NCBI RefSeq assembly: GCF_007035645.1 | Contig: NZ_AP019632.1 | Span: 2,728,001 to 2,792,000, forward strand | DNA: 64,000 nucleotides | Source of the DNA: Enterobacter asburiae | Lineage (GTDB): Bacteria > Pseudomonadota > Gammaproteobacteria > Enterobacterales > Enterobacteriaceae | Reading direction: 5' to 3' | In this document: positions 17,532-28,322 of the stretch, one piece after another | Position numbering within the stretch: position 1 is the stretch's first letter | How the letters are laid out: the number at the start of each line of letters is the position of its first letter | The notes under the pieces: generated by a model | Seen by the model: only the letters and a program-made list of their open reading frames with translations | Database searches by the model: none | Told to the model about the DNA's origin: nothing | Program-made: the position numbers and the translations under genes

Positions 17532-19082
17532 TTACAAACTAACGGTCTCCCTGGGTTTAGATAAAATGACTTTAATAAAATCGATATAGGAGACGGGCTT
17601 ACCAAAATAATATCCCTGTAACAGGGTTATCTCATTACGGTTGAGATACTCCAGTTGCTCTTTTGTTTCTACGCCTTCAGCGACAATGCGCAAAGAGAGT
17701 TTTTTCGCCAGGTCAATGACGCAGTCCAGCAAGATGGTTGAGTCCTTTTCCTCTGAAACCCGGTTCACAAAGCTTTTATCAATTTTAATATAATCAATGG
17801 CCAGCGCATTAAGGCATGACAGCCCGGAATAACCCGTACCAAAATCATCCAGGGCAATAACAAAGCCGGCGTTATGCAGCATGTTAAGGTTCTCCACGAG
17901 GTGAGGATTATCGATCAGCGGTTCACGCTCGGTCACCTCGAGAACCAGTTTGACCTCTTTACCCTGAAACCCGTTCCCGAAGACGCGGCAGTCACCGATA
18001 AATGAAGGCGCATTAATATGCCTGGCGCTGATGTTCACCCCGATATGAAACCCGTCCGGTAGCTTAGGCAAAAGCGGCTTAAGCTGGGTCACCACTTTCG
18101 CCATCAATCCTTTAGTCAGCGGTATAATCAACCCGCTACGTTCGGCAATTGGAATAAAGACATCCGGCGGGATAAACCCTGACTTTGGATGCTTCCATCT
18201 TGCCAGGACCTCAACGCCGTACAGCCCGCCAGTATCGCCGTTCACGATCGGCTGGTAATAAGGCTCGATCTCCCCCTGCAAAATCGCTTTACGCAAATCG
18301 TCTTCAAATGAGGTGCTTTTCCCTTTGTATCGACGGATCAAAATGCCTACCGCCACCGATAGCGCGAGAATAAGCAGTATCAGGCTCCATCCCTGTTGCA
18401 AAAGCCGCGTCAGGCTAAAAAAGGCAGGAGGTTGCCAGGTCAGGCTAAAAGGAAATAGCGTTGACGCCGTAAGCGCCCCCGTCCAGGAGGCCGCTTTCCA
18501 GCCCCTCACATCGCCGTTGCGAACAAGCATGCTTTCGCCGACAACCAGCCCCAGATCCACGCTGTTCAATGCGCTTGCAATGACGTCCTGCAAATGCGCG
18601 TCACTGATGCTGACAATGACGCGCCCTCCCGCGATGGGCATCTGGAAGATAAGCACCGGAATGCCGTTCACCAGTCGATTGCCGGGTAACAGCATCAATT
18701 TTTCGGCAGGTAACGTCTCAGGATGAATAATCAACACGCCATTCCCGGGAAGGGAAGTACAGATGATTTTCCCCTGCAGCTCGATCATGATGGCGCGCAG
18801 ATGCGGTTTTAGCGCTGCCTCTGTCCCCAGCGCCAGCTGTCCGCTACTGGTACACCCTTCAGCCGCAACGCGCTTTGCCGCGCTGGCCGCACTGACTGCT
18901 TCAGCCAGAATGTTTTCTATTTTTTGGGTGCTGGCCGTGGCGGTATGACTATTACTCAGCTTCGCCATCTGCCATAGCTGCCAGTTAATAATCAAAATGC
19001 CGCTCAGAAAAAGAAACAGAGCGCTAAGAATAGGGATCATCACGTTGCGCACGATGTTTTCCTTAATAGAAAAAACAAGCAT
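17532..19082 (-). CDS. cyclic-di-GMP phosphodiesterase, CSS-EAL type
   Basis: A membrane phosphodiesterase that linearises cyclic-di-GMP. The 516 residues have an N-terminal helix, a periplasmic CSS-motif sensor domain (cysteine in GKIICTSLPG and an earlier one in EGCTSSG), a second helix (ILLILALSVAVGIL), and a cytoplasmic EAL domain from about 262. Catalytic residues are present: EVLARW with glutamate ~291, VNIS, LEVTE, the intact loop LDDFGTGYS at ~411-419, IKIDK, AEGVET and LQGYYF. The periplasmic cysteines suggest redox control through DsbA/DsbB, as described for E. coli Pde proteins of this class. It lies behind the cyclase gene's start and is divergent from another CSS-EAL gene. Confidence 0.88.
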   Translation of the reverse strand: MLVFSIKENIVRNVMIPILSALFLFLSGILIINWQLWQMAKLSNSHTATASTQKIENILAEAVSAASAAKRVAAEGCTSSGQLALGTEAALKPHLRAIMIELQGKIICTSLPGNGVLIIHPETLPAEKLMLLPGNRLVNGIPVLIFQMPIAGGRVIVSISDAHLQDVIASALNSVDLGLVVGESMLVRNGDVRGWKAASWTGALTASTLFPFSLTWQPPAFFSLTRLLQQGWSLILLILALSVAVGILIRRYKGKSTSFEDDLRKAILQGEIEPYYQPIVNGDTGGLYGVEVLARWKHPKSGFIPPDVFIPIAERSGLIIPLTKGLMAKVVTQLKPLLPKLPDGFHIGVNISARHINAPSFIGDCRVFGNGFQGKEVKLVLEVTEREPLIDNPHLVENLNMLHNAGFVIALDDFGTGYSGLSCLNALAIDYIKIDKSFVNRVSEEKDSTILLDCVIDLAKKLSLRIVAEGVETKEQLEYLNRNEITLLQGYYFGKPVSYIDFIKVILSKPRETVSL

Positions 19083-19287
19083 GGATGTTCTGGTAGAAGA
19101 GCCTGTGCTAACCCGGTATTGCTTATAACAATGAAAATAGCTTAGCTGAGAATTGTCTTAAAAAACTGATACTTTCGTATGAGTTCACCTGCCGGCATTT
19201 ACTCACATGACGTGACTATCAGGCTTGTTCCTTGCCCTGGCTGTGTTAAGATTTGTGAAATCAGGGAGCGGACTGGATAACTGGAAA

Positions 19288-20787
19288 ATGAAAAAGCTCA
19301 TTGCCGTTGCTATTGTTTCATCGCTTCTGGTCTTCCTGTCTCTTTATGCGGTCAATGCTGTAATCATTGGTCAGCAGAAGAGCAAACAGCGTGAAATATC
19401 CCGTACCCTTTTACATTATTCAGAAGACGTGTCCCAAAGCGTGGCGCTGGGTCTCAAAAGCATCACGACGCAGGGATGCGATAAAACCAGCCTCGATCGC
19501 TACAGACAAATTAAGCTTAATAATCTTTATTTTGCCGATATCGGCTTTATTGAGAAGGGAAAAATAGTCTGTACCGCTTTTTGGGGGAAACTCGCGACGC
19601 CCGTTGCACTTCCTGCAGAACTGCATAAAACGCCGAGGGGTTTTCTCCTGGCCCAGTTTTCGAGAAAAGACTTTTTCACGGGCAATGCGGCAATTCATAA
19701 TAATATTATTATCTTCACCTCCCGCTATGCTTACGATAAATTCACCCCGGTTACCGCAAGCTATTCGCTCAGTGCTACCACCAAAGACTTCGGCAGAGTC
19801 TTTTTTTCGGCCGCCACGGAGCTAAATCAGCAGAGCTGGCTGCATTCGACATTGTTTACCCTGACCCTGACACAGTGCAGCGCCTTCTGGGACCTGTGCG
19901 TCATCGTGAAGCATCACGACGCCGGGCTCGCCTCGTTACCTCCGTTTATCTTTGCGCTTCTCGCGGTCATTCTCTGTTTTATCTGGATTGCGATAACGTT
20001 ATTTATCTTCCGTATCTATGAAGACCGTTTTTCTCTGGAACGTACGCTGATAAAAGCCGTCCTCACGAATACCATCAGCGTTAACTATCAGCCCATTATT
20101 CGCATTCACGATCAAAAAATCGTGGGTGTAGAAGTTCTGTCGAGATGGCGCGACCAAAAACACGGGGACGTCTCTCCGGAGCTGTTTATCCCATTAATTA
20201 AGAAGATCGGTCTGTATAAAAAATATTACAGTAATATTATCGAAAAATCCCTTTCCGAAATTGCCCCTCTGGCGATAAAACACCAGCTGATAGTCTCAAT
20301 AAACGTTGGGCACAAGGAAATTGAAGATGGACAGTTCATTACCATTTTGCGTCGTGCGTGTTTTGCCAACCAACTTCCCCTTTCCCTGATGAAGGTCGAA
20401 CTCTCCGAAAAAGCCGTTTCCACGGCAGATATCCTTGAGGGATTCTGTCAGGAGCTGAAATCGCTCGGCGTTAAAATATCAATAGATGATTTTGGCGTGC
20501 AGAACTCGAACCTCGCCCGCCTTTCGCTGCTTGAATATGATGAAATCAAAATTGATAAGTCGCTGGTGGACGGCATCAGCGAGCATTATAAGCAAAACAT
20601 CTTTGCTATCTTCTGCGATGCCCTTGCAAGATTGAATAAAACGCTTGTTTTCGAGGGCGTGGAAAATGAAATTCAATATCGCTTTATTGCAAGCAGATAT
20701 CCCGATGCGCTAATTCAGGGATGGTATTTTTCTAAAGCACTCACCCGGAGCGAGCTGGCGAAGCGACTCACCGGGGTCGCACCGTAA
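19288..20787 (+). CDS. CSS-EAL protein with degenerate catalytic loop
   Basis: A second CSS-type EAL protein of 499 residues: helix (LIAVAIVSSLLVFLSLYAV), periplasmic domain with cysteines in TTQGC and GKIVCTAFWG, second helix, then an EAL domain from about 250. Many catalytic residues remain (EVLSRW with glutamate ~282, SINV, VELSE, IDDFG, IKIDKS, FEGVE, QGWYF). The loop-6 motif after DDFG reads VQNSN instead of TGYS, which in characterised EAL proteins weakens metal or substrate binding and dimer signalling. The protein may therefore be a sensor or a weak enzyme. The frame opens at TTG 19225 and GTG 19255; ATG 19288, just before the membrane helix, is preferred without a strong ribosome site. 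Confidence 0.82.
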   Translation: MKKLIAVAIVSSLLVFLSLYAVNAVIIGQQKSKQREISRTLLHYSEDVSQSVALGLKSITTQGCDKTSLDRYRQIKLNNLYFADIGFIEKGKIVCTAFWGKLATPVALPAELHKTPRGFLLAQFSRKDFFTGNAAIHNNIIIFTSRYAYDKFTPVTASYSLSATTKDFGRVFFSAATELNQQSWLHSTLFTLTLTQCSAFWDLCVIVKHHDAGLASLPPFIFALLAVILCFIWIAITLFIFRIYEDRFSLERTLIKAVLTNTISVNYQPIIRIHDQKIVGVEVLSRWRDQKHGDVSPELFIPLIKKIGLYKKYYSNIIEKSLSEIAPLAIKHQLIVSINVGHKEIEDGQFITILRRACFANQLPLSLMKVELSEKAVSTADILEGFCQELKSLGVKISIDDFGVQNSNLARLSLLEYDEIKIDKSLVDGISEHYKQNIFAIFCDALARLNKTLVFEGVENEIQYRFIASRYPDALIQGWYFSKALTRSELAKRLTGVAP

Positions 20788-20909
20788 CCCGAAGCCCGGC
20801 GTATCCGTTTTTTTTCGCTCCGACGTTTCCATTTTTTACGCAAAAACATATAGTCGTCACATTCAGACGGTAGATTACCCTGAAGCACACTCATATTTTG
20901 GTTAAAAAC

Positions 20910-21071
20910 GTGAAATTATCCTTACTATTCCCAGTGGTACTCTTTTGTCTGACCGTTATTTTCGCGCTGTTTATCGACGCCCCCGCTTCGCATATTCTGC
21001 GGAAAAAATGCATGTGGTCCGATAGCGTGATGCTGAGCTGTATCGCAAAGCATCAGCATAACGGTTTTTGA
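20910..21071 (+). CDS. possible 53-residue small membrane or secreted protein
   Basis: A GTG-initiated frame of 53 residues. It has a hydrophobic N-terminus (KLSLLFPVVLFCLTVIFALF), then a charged tail with two further cysteines (RKKCMWSDS, LSCIAKHQHNGF). It could be a membrane-anchored or exported peptide. No clear Shine-Dalgarno precedes it, and I know no family for it. The strand is the same as that of the EAL gene before it, from which it is separated by 122 bases. It is listed because its composition is protein-like and the gap is otherwise empty. Confidence 0.4.
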   Translation: MKLSLLFPVVLFCLTVIFALFIDAPASHILRKKCMWSDSVMLSCIAKHQHNGF

Positions 21072-21077
21072 AGCAGA

Positions 21078-21323
21078 CTATTCATTTCCCCACTGATTGA
21101 GGAAGTTCGCAATATCATCAACGCGACCCGCACGGATCCCGGCCTCAGTGGCCATCTCCTGCTGGGCTTCCTCGCTAATCTCCTCATTATTCGATAAACG
21201 GGTGAGCAGCAGCTGGAAATAATGTGCCAGAGCGTCGCGCTCTGACTCAGCGACCTGTTCAGCGGCTTCCGTCGCGTACTCATCGGCAATGTCATAATAT
21301 TTCAGTGGGATATCGTTGTTCAT
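21078..21323 (-). CDS. ymjA: YmjA, DUF2543 family protein
   Basis: An 81-residue acidic, helical cytoplasmic protein matching E. coli YmjA (DUF2543). The conserved parts are [18 protein letters not shown] at the start, [20 protein letters not shown] and the end [13 protein letters not shown]. The frame is open 12 codons upstream, but the ATG at 21323 is the family start. Function unknown. In E. coli K-12 this gene lies elsewhere on the chromosome, so its position next to icd is part of the rearrangement seen in this window. Confidence 0.82.
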   Translation of the reverse strand: MNNDIPLKYYDIADEYATEAAEQVAESERDALAHYFQLLLTRLSNNEEISEEAQQEMATEAGIRAGRVDDIANFLNQWGNE

Positions 21324-21397
21324 AACTGTCTCGTCGCTAATCTTTACGGGTAAAGCCATCAGTATATCGGACGCCTTATCTCAACCAAAGCATTGCT

Positions 21398-21745
21398 TCA
21401 GATGAGTAACGCAAGCAGCGCTGCGAGAGCGGGCGCGGCCTGTACATACAAAATTTTTCGGCTGGCGGTGGCTGCGCCAAAGAGGCCGGCGATCAGCACG
21501 CAGGCCAGGAAGAAGATGGCCACCTGAATCCCCTTTTCCCCGAGCCAGAGGCTCCAGAGCAGACCAGCCGCCAGAAAACCGTTATACAGCCCCTGATTCG
21601 CGGCCAGCACGCGGGTCTCGCGCGCAAAATCAGGACGCAGATTAAAGGCCTTGTGCCCTGTTTTGGTATTCCACAGGAACATTTCCAGCACAAGAATATA
21701 AAGATGGATGAATGCAACGACAGCGATAAGGACGGTGGCTAACAT
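21398..21745 (-). CDS. DUF1304 family membrane protein
   Basis: A 115-residue inner-membrane protein with four hydrophobic segments: ATVLIAVVAFIHLYILVLEMF, the GLYNGFLAAGLLWSLWL region, IQVAIFFLACVLIAGLFGAAT, and VQAAPALAALLALLI. The conserved NQGLYNGFLA and the glutamate in VLEMFLW are marks of the DUF1304 family. Nine codons of open frame precede the ATG at 21745, which has GGGAG eight bases upstream and is preferred. Function unknown. It lies directly downstream of icd on the same strand (77 bases) and may receive icd read-through. Confidence 0.82.
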   Translation of the reverse strand: MLATVLIAVVAFIHLYILVLEMFLWNTKTGHKAFNLRPDFARETRVLAANQGLYNGFLAAGLLWSLWLGEKGIQVAIFFLACVLIAGLFGAATASRKILYVQAAPALAALLALLI

Positions 21746-21822
21746 CGTGTTGTCTCCCGCAGGCAGAGGCAAAAAAAACGGGAACCCTCAGGCCCCCGCT
21801 CTTGTTTAACCCAGAATCTGGA

Positions 21823-23073
21823 TTACATGTTCGCGATAATCGCGTCGCCAAACTCTGAGCATTTCAGCAGCTTAGCGCCTTCCATCAGACGTTCGAAATC
21901 GTAAGTTACGGTTTTCGCGTTGATCGCGCCTTCCATACCCTTAACGATCAGGTCTGCGGCTTCGAACCATTCCATATGACGCAACATCATCTCTGCGGAC
22001 AGGATGATAGAGCCTGGGTTCACTTTGTCCTGGCCCGCGTATTTAGGTGCAGTACCGTGGGTCGCTTCGAACAGGGCGCACTCGTCACCGATGTTCGCGC
22101 CAGGGGCGATACCGATACCGCCAACCTGAGCTGCCAGGGCGTCAGAGATGTAGTCACCGTTCAGGTTCATACAGGCAATCACGTCGTATTCTGCAGGACG
22201 CAACAGGATCTGCTGCAGGAACGCATCGGCGATCACATCTTTAATGATGATCTCTTTGCCGGTGTTCGGGTTCTTAATCTTCTGCCATGGGCCACCGTCG
22301 ATCAGCTCACCGCCGAACTCTTCTTTCGCCAACTGGTAACCCCAGTCTTTGAACGCGCCTTCGGTGAACTTCATGATGTTGCCTTTGTGAACCAGGGTCA
22401 CAGAGTCACGGTCGTTGGTGATCGCGTATTCGATGGCCGCACGCACCAGACGTTTAGTACCGTCTTCAGAGCATGGCTTGATGCCGATACCGCAATGCTC
22501 AGGGAAGCGAATTTTCTTCACGCCCATCTCTTCGCGCAGGAATTTAATCACTTTTTCTGCGTCAGCTGAGTCCGCTTTCCATTCGATACCCGCGTAGATG
22601 TCTTCTGAGTTTTCGCGGAAGATAACCATATCGGTCAGTTCAGGGTGCTTAACCGGGCTTGGGGTGCCCTGATAGTAACGAACCGGACGCAGACACACGT
22701 ACAGGTCCAGCTCCTGACGCAGTGCCACGTTCAGGGAACGGATACCGCCGCCAACTGGCGTCGTCAGTGGGCCTTTAATAGCAACGCGGTAGTCGCGGAT
22801 CAGGTCCAGCGTTTCTGCTGGCAGCCAGACGTCCTGGCCATAAACTTGAGTAGATTTCTCACCGGTGTAAATTTCCATCCAGGAAATTTTACGCTCGCCT
22901 TTGTAGGCTTTCTCAACAGCGGCATCAACCACTTTCAGCATCGCCGGGGTAACGTCTACACCGATACCGTCACCTTCGATGAACGGGATAATCGGATTGT
23001 GAGGAACGTTAATCTTGCCGTTTTGCAGGGTGATCTTTTTACCTTCCGCCGGAACAACTACTTTGCTTTCCAT
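21823..23073 (-). CDS. icd: isocitrate dehydrogenase (NADP)
   Basis: Icd oxidises isocitrate to 2-oxoglutarate in the TCA cycle, as a cytoplasmic homodimer. The 416 residues equal the E. coli length. The phosphorylation site used by AceK is the serine in [13 protein letters not shown] (about residue 113). The metal and substrate region [29 protein letters not shown] is a complete family signature. It is divergent from rluE with a 117-base gap. In E. coli K-12 prophage e14 is integrated in the icd 3' end; here that end ([10 protein letters not shown]) is uninterrupted and no phage genes follow. Confidence 0.97.
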   Translation of the reverse strand: MESKVVVPAEGKKITLQNGKINVPHNPIIPFIEGDGIGVDVTPAMLKVVDAAVEKAYKGERKISWMEIYTGEKSTQVYGQDVWLPAETLDLIRDYRVAIKGPLTTPVGGGIRSLNVALRQELDLYVCLRPVRYYQGTPSPVKHPELTDMVIFRENSEDIYAGIEWKADSADAEKVIKFLREEMGVKKIRFPEHCGIGIKPCSEDGTKRLVRAAIEYAITNDRDSVTLVHKGNIMKFTEGAFKDWGYQLAKEEFGGELIDGGPWQKIKNPNTGKEIIIKDVIADAFLQQILLRPAEYDVIACMNLNGDYISDALAAQVGGIGIAPGANIGDECALFEATHGTAPKYAGQDKVNPGSIILSAEMMLRHMEWFEAADLIVKGMEGAINAKTVTYDFERLMEGAKLLKCSEFGDAIIANM

Positions 23074-23186
23074 TAACCTCTCCTTCGAGCGCTTCTGGTT
23101 GTTACTGATCTTATGTTAATAAATTGTAATGAGCCCTTCGATAGTACCTGATTGTCCTGCGCCATGAAAGGTCTTCGTTATTAGGC

Positions 23187-23192
23187 TATAAT
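23187..23192 (+). promoter_or_regulatory. -10 box overlapping the annotated rluE start
   Basis: A full-consensus TATAAT ends inside the ATG at 23191. If it is used, transcription would start near 23199, and translation of rluE would have to begin at the ATG at 23221 instead. The -35 region is poor. Confidence 0.4.
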
Positions 23193-23844
23193 GCGGCAAT
23201 TGATAACGCCTGAAAATACCATGAAGAAAACTTCTTTTACAAAACACCGGGTTGAGCGATTCAGCTCGCGACAAGCCGCCAGAAGACCGCAGGAAACCCA
23301 GCCGAAGCGGGTTATTTTGTTCAATAAACCCTACGATGTTTTGCCGCAGTTTACCGATGAAGCCGGGCGCAGCACGCTGAAGGACTACATTCCTGTTCAG
23401 GGTGTCTACGCGGCCGGGCGCCTGGACCGCGACAGCGAAGGCCTTCTGGTCTTAACCAACGACGGCGCGTTGCAGGCAAAGCTCACGCAGCCGGGCAAAC
23501 GCACCGGCAAAATTTACTTCGTCCAGGTGGAAGGCGAGCCGGATGACGCGACACTAGAAGCACTACGCAGCGGCGTGACGTTGAACGACGGCCCAACCCT
23601 GCCCGCAGGTATTGAACGCGTGAATGAGCCGGAGTGGCTGTGGCCGCGCAACCCGCCGATTCGCGAACGTAAATCCATTCCGACAAGCTGGCTCAAAATC
23701 ACCCTTTATGAAGGCCGCAACCGCCAGGTTCGCCGCATGACCGCACACGTCGGCTTCCCTACCCTGCGTCTCATTCGCTACGCCATGGGCAGCTACACCC
23801 TGGAAACGCTGGCAAACGGCGAATGGCGCGACGTCACCCCTTAA
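23191..23844 (+). CDS. rluE: 23S rRNA pseudouridine(2457) synthase RluE
   Basis: RluE isomerises uridine 2457 of 23S rRNA to pseudouridine. The 217 residues belong to the RsuA family without an S4 domain. The catalytic aspartate is in [19 protein letters not shown] near residue 80, and the C-terminal signature is [25 protein letters not shown]. The coordinates use the E. coli-like start MRQL; the internal ATG at 23221 ([10 protein letters not shown]) is a good alternative because a TATAAT box overlaps the first ATG. nudJ follows 9 bases after the stop, and rluE probably heads the rluE-nudJ-mnmA-hflD-purB run. Confidence 0.93.
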   Translation: MRQLITPENTMKKTSFTKHRVERFSSRQAARRPQETQPKRVILFNKPYDVLPQFTDEAGRSTLKDYIPVQGVYAAGRLDRDSEGLLVLTNDGALQAKLTQPGKRTGKIYFVQVEGEPDDATLEALRSGVTLNDGPTLPAGIERVNEPEWLWPRNPPIRERKSIPTSWLKITLYEGRNRQVRRMTAHVGFPTLRLIRYAMGSYTLETLANGEWRDVTP

Positions 23845-23853
23845 GGAGTCACT

Positions 23854-24327
23854 ATGTTTAAACCTCATGTCACGGTTGCCTGCGTGGTCCACGCCAGGGG
23901 TAAATTCCTTGTTGTTGAAGAGAGCATTAACGGCAAAGCGCTGTGGAACCAGCCTGCCGGACACCTTGAAGCCAATGAAACCCTGCTGCAGGCAGCAAAA
24001 CGCGAGCTGTGGGAAGAGACTGGCATTCACGCTGAGCCCCAGCACTTCATCCGTATGCACCAGTGGATCGCGCCGGATCACACCCCGTTTCTGCGCTTTT
24101 TATTCGCCGTTGAGCTTAGCGAAACGTGCGCCACAGAGCCGCAGGATGACGATATCGATCGCTGTCTGTGGGTCACTGCCGACGAGATCCTGAACGCGCC
24201 AAACCTGCGCTCGCCGCTGGTTGCGGAAAGCATTCGCTGCTGGCAATCAGACGCACGCCTGCCGCTGGACGTCATCGGCGCATTTAACTGGCCGTTTACA
24301 GAGGGTGTCAACGGTGGGGGGGCGTGA
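23854..24327 (+). CDS. nudJ: Nudix phosphatase NudJ
   Basis: NudJ hydrolyses the thiamine precursor HMP-PP and nucleoside di- and triphosphates. The 157 residues hold an intact Nudix box: [11 protein letters not shown] followed by the REL-EETGI part, with the metal-binding glutamates present, at about residues 37-59. AAGGAG precedes the ATG closely. It is probably part of the rluE-nudJ-mnmA operon; the 40-base gap to mnmA holds no terminator. Confidence 0.94.
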   Translation: MFKPHVTVACVVHARGKFLVVEESINGKALWNQPAGHLEANETLLQAAKRELWEETGIHAEPQHFIRMHQWIAPDHTPFLRFLFAVELSETCATEPQDDDIDRCLWVTADEILNAPNLRSPLVAESIRCWQSDARLPLDVIGAFNWPFTEGVNGGGA

Positions 24328-24367
24328 TAGAATACGCCGCCTTGAAGTTCAATGTCGTGAGTATTCC

Positions 24368-25480
24368 ATGTCAGATAACAGCCAGAAAAAAGTGATCGTC
24401 GGCATGTCCGGCGGTGTCGATTCCTCCGTTTCCGCCTACCTGTTACAGCAACAGGGCTATAAGGTGGAGGGCCTGTTCATGAAGAACTGGGAGGAAGATG
24501 ATGGCGAGGAATACTGCACCGCCGCTGCGGATCTCGCCGACGCGCAGGCCGTATGCGATAAGCTCGGCATTGAACTGCACACCGTTAACTTTGCCGCAGA
24601 ATACTGGGACAATGTTTTTGAACTGTTCCTGGAAGAGTACAAAGCGGGCCGCACGCCGAACCCGGATATTCTGTGCAACAAAGAGATCAAATTTAAGGCC
24701 TTCCTGGAATTCGCCGCGGAAGATCTGGGCGCTGACTACATCGCGACCGGTCACTACGTGCGTCGCGCAGACGTCAATGGCAAAAGCCAGCTGCTGCGCG
24801 GTCTGGACGGCAACAAAGATCAAAGCTACTTCCTCTATACGCTGAGCCACGAGCAAATCGCCCAGAGCCTGTTCCCGGTCGGCGAGCTGGAAAAGCCGCA
24901 GGTGCGTAAAATCGCCGAAGAGCTGGACCTGATCACCGCGAAGAAAAAAGACTCTACCGGCATTTGCTTCATCGGCGAGCGCAAATTCCGCGATTTCCTG
25001 GGACGTTACCTGCCTGCTCAGCCGGGTAAAATTGTCACCGTCGACGGGGAAGAGATTGGCCAGCATCAGGGGCTGATGTACCACACGCTCGGCCAGCGTA
25101 AAGGCCTGGGTATTGGCGGGACCAAAGAAGGTAGCGAAGATCCGTGGTATGTTGTCGACAAAGACGTCGAAAACAATATTCTGGTTGTTGCCCAGGGCCA
25201 CGATCATCCGCGTCTGATGTCCGTTGGCCTTATCGCGCAGCAGCTGCACTGGGTCGATCGTGAGCCGCTGAAAGGCACCCTGCGCTGCACGGTGAAAACA
25301 CGCTACCGTCAGACCGATATTCCTTGCACCATTACCGCGCTTGATGACGATCGTATTGACGTGCGTTTCGACGAGCCGGTCGCGGCCGTCACCCCGGGTC
25401 AGTCTGCTGTCTTCTACAGCGGCGAAATCTGTCTGGGCGGCGGGATCATTGAACAGCGCCTGCCGCTGCCTGCTGTTTAA
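24368..25480 (+). CDS. mnmA: tRNA-specific 2-thiouridylase MnmA
   Basis: MnmA transfers sulfur from the Tus relay to uridine 34 of tRNAs for Lys, Glu and Gln. The 370 residues start with the PP-loop [16 protein letters not shown]. The catalytic cysteines are in [12 protein letters not shown] (about 102) and [10 protein letters not shown] (about 200). The tRNA-binding and C-terminal beta-barrel parts follow ([27 protein letters not shown]). The frame runs 49 codons further upstream into nudJ without meaning; the ATG at 24368 is the family start. hflD follows after 27 bases, as in E. coli. Confidence 0.96.
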   Translation: MSDNSQKKVIVGMSGGVDSSVSAYLLQQQGYKVEGLFMKNWEEDDGEEYCTAAADLADAQAVCDKLGIELHTVNFAAEYWDNVFELFLEEYKAGRTPNPDILCNKEIKFKAFLEFAAEDLGADYIATGHYVRRADVNGKSQLLRGLDGNKDQSYFLYTLSHEQIAQSLFPVGELEKPQVRKIAEELDLITAKKKDSTGICFIGERKFRDFLGRYLPAQPGKIVTVDGEEIGQHQGLMYHTLGQRKGLGIGGTKEGSEDPWYVVDKDVENNILVVAQGHDHPRLMSVGLIAQQLHWVDREPLKGTLRCTVKTRYRQTDIPCTITALDDDRIDVRFDEPVAAVTPGQSAVFYSGEICLGGGIIEQRLPLPAV

Positions 25481-25507
25481 TACGATTGCACACATAAAGG
25501 AGACCGT

Positions 25508-27527
<2,020 letters not shown>

Positions 27528-27536
27528 CGCCCCTCT

Positions 27537-27560
27537 CCCCCTTTTCGCCCGAAAAGGGGG
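27537..27560 (+). terminator. hairpin behind purB
   Basis: CCCCCTTTTC-GCCC-GAAAAGGGGG is a perfect 10-bp stem nine bases after the purB stop. It lacks a clean T-run, so it may act as an mRNA 3'-end stabiliser or weak terminator separating purB from phoP. Confidence 0.55.
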
Positions 27561-27572
27561 ATGCTTTTCCCC

Positions 27573-27607
27573 GGTTTACTCAATGTTTATCCCCACAACA
27601 ACATAAT
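27573..27607 (+). promoter_or_regulatory. PhoP box and -10 of the phoPQ promoter
   Basis: GGTTTA-CTCAA-TGTTTA at 27573-27589 is an exact (T/G)GTTTA-N5-(T/G)GTTTA direct repeat. It is followed after 12 bases by CATAAT at 27602-27607, the canonical box-to--10 distance of PhoP-activated promoters. This predicts positive autoregulation of phoPQ at low magnesium, as in E. coli and Salmonella. Confidence 0.85.
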
Positions 27608-27647
27608 CAGCGTTAAACTATTCATACCAATTATTTAGGGAGAAGAG

Positions 27648-28322
27648 ATGATGCGCGTACTGGTTGTTGAGGATAACGCATTGCTACGCCATCACCTGAA
27701 GGTTCAGCTTCAGGAGATGGGACATCAGGTGGACGATGCTGAAGATGCAAAAGAAGCCGATTATTATCTCAATGAACACCTGCCGGATATCGCCATTGTC
27801 GATTTAGGGTTGCCTGACGAAGACGGCCTGTCGTTAATTCGCCGCTGGCGCAGCCACGATGTCTCCCTGCCGGTTCTGGTTCTGACCGCCCGTGAAGGCT
27901 GGCAGGATAAGGTCGAAGTGCTCAGCGCGGGTGCAGACGATTACGTCACCAAGCCGTTTCATATTGAAGAGGTGGCGGCGCGCATGCAGGCGCTGTTACG
28001 CCGCAACAGCGGGCTGGCTTCACAGGTTATTTCCATCCCGCCATTCCAGGTCGATCTCTCCCGCCGGGAATTAGCGATCAATGAGGAAGTGATTAAGCTC
28101 ACCGCCTTCGAATACACCATCATGGAAACGCTGATCCGTAACAATGGCAAAGTGGTGAGCAAAGATTCCTTAATGCTCCAGCTTTATCCTGATGCTGAAC
28201 TGCGCGAGAGCCATACCATTGACGTGCTGATGGGACGTTTACGTAAGAAAATTCAGGCGCAGTATCCGCAGGATGTGATTACCACCGTCCGTGGCCAGGG
28301 CTACCTGTTCGAATTACGCTAA
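27648..28322 (+). CDS. phoP: response regulator PhoP
   Basis: PhoP is the OmpR-type regulator that responds with PhoQ to low Mg2+, acid and cationic peptides. The 224 residues comprise a receiver domain, with acidic pocket VEDN, phosphoacceptor aspartate in IVDLGLPDE (about 52) and the lysine in VTKPFHIEE, and a winged-helix DNA-binding domain (residues ~125-224, ending [10 protein letters not shown]). Two ATG codons stand in a row; the first, with GGGAG about seven bases upstream, is used here as in Salmonella, and the second would give the 223-residue E. coli form. The stop codon abuts the phoQ start. Confidence 0.97.
   Translation: MMRVLVVEDNALLRHHLKVQLQEMGHQVDDAEDAKEADYYLNEHLPDIAIVDLGLPDEDGLSLIRRWRSHDVSLPVLVLTAREGWQDKVEVLSAGADDYVTKPFHIEEVAARMQALLRRNSGLASQVISIPPFQVDLSRRELAINEEVIKLTAFEYTIMETLIRNNGKVVSKDSLMLQLYPDAELRESHTIDVLMGRLRKKIQAQYPQDVITTVRGQGYLFELR

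Noticed and set aside
21823..22100. Prophage e14-type integration in the icd 3' end
   Set aside because: The icd C-terminus is continuous and followed by an ordinary DUF1304 gene; no integrase or duplicated icd end is present.
24221..24367. N-terminal extension of mnmA overlapping nudJ
   Set aside because: The extension translates nudJ sequence in another frame; the family start MSDNSQKK at 24368 is clear.
24443..25495. A 350-codon open frame antisense to mnmA
   Set aside because: Shadow frame of a conserved gene; no start signal.
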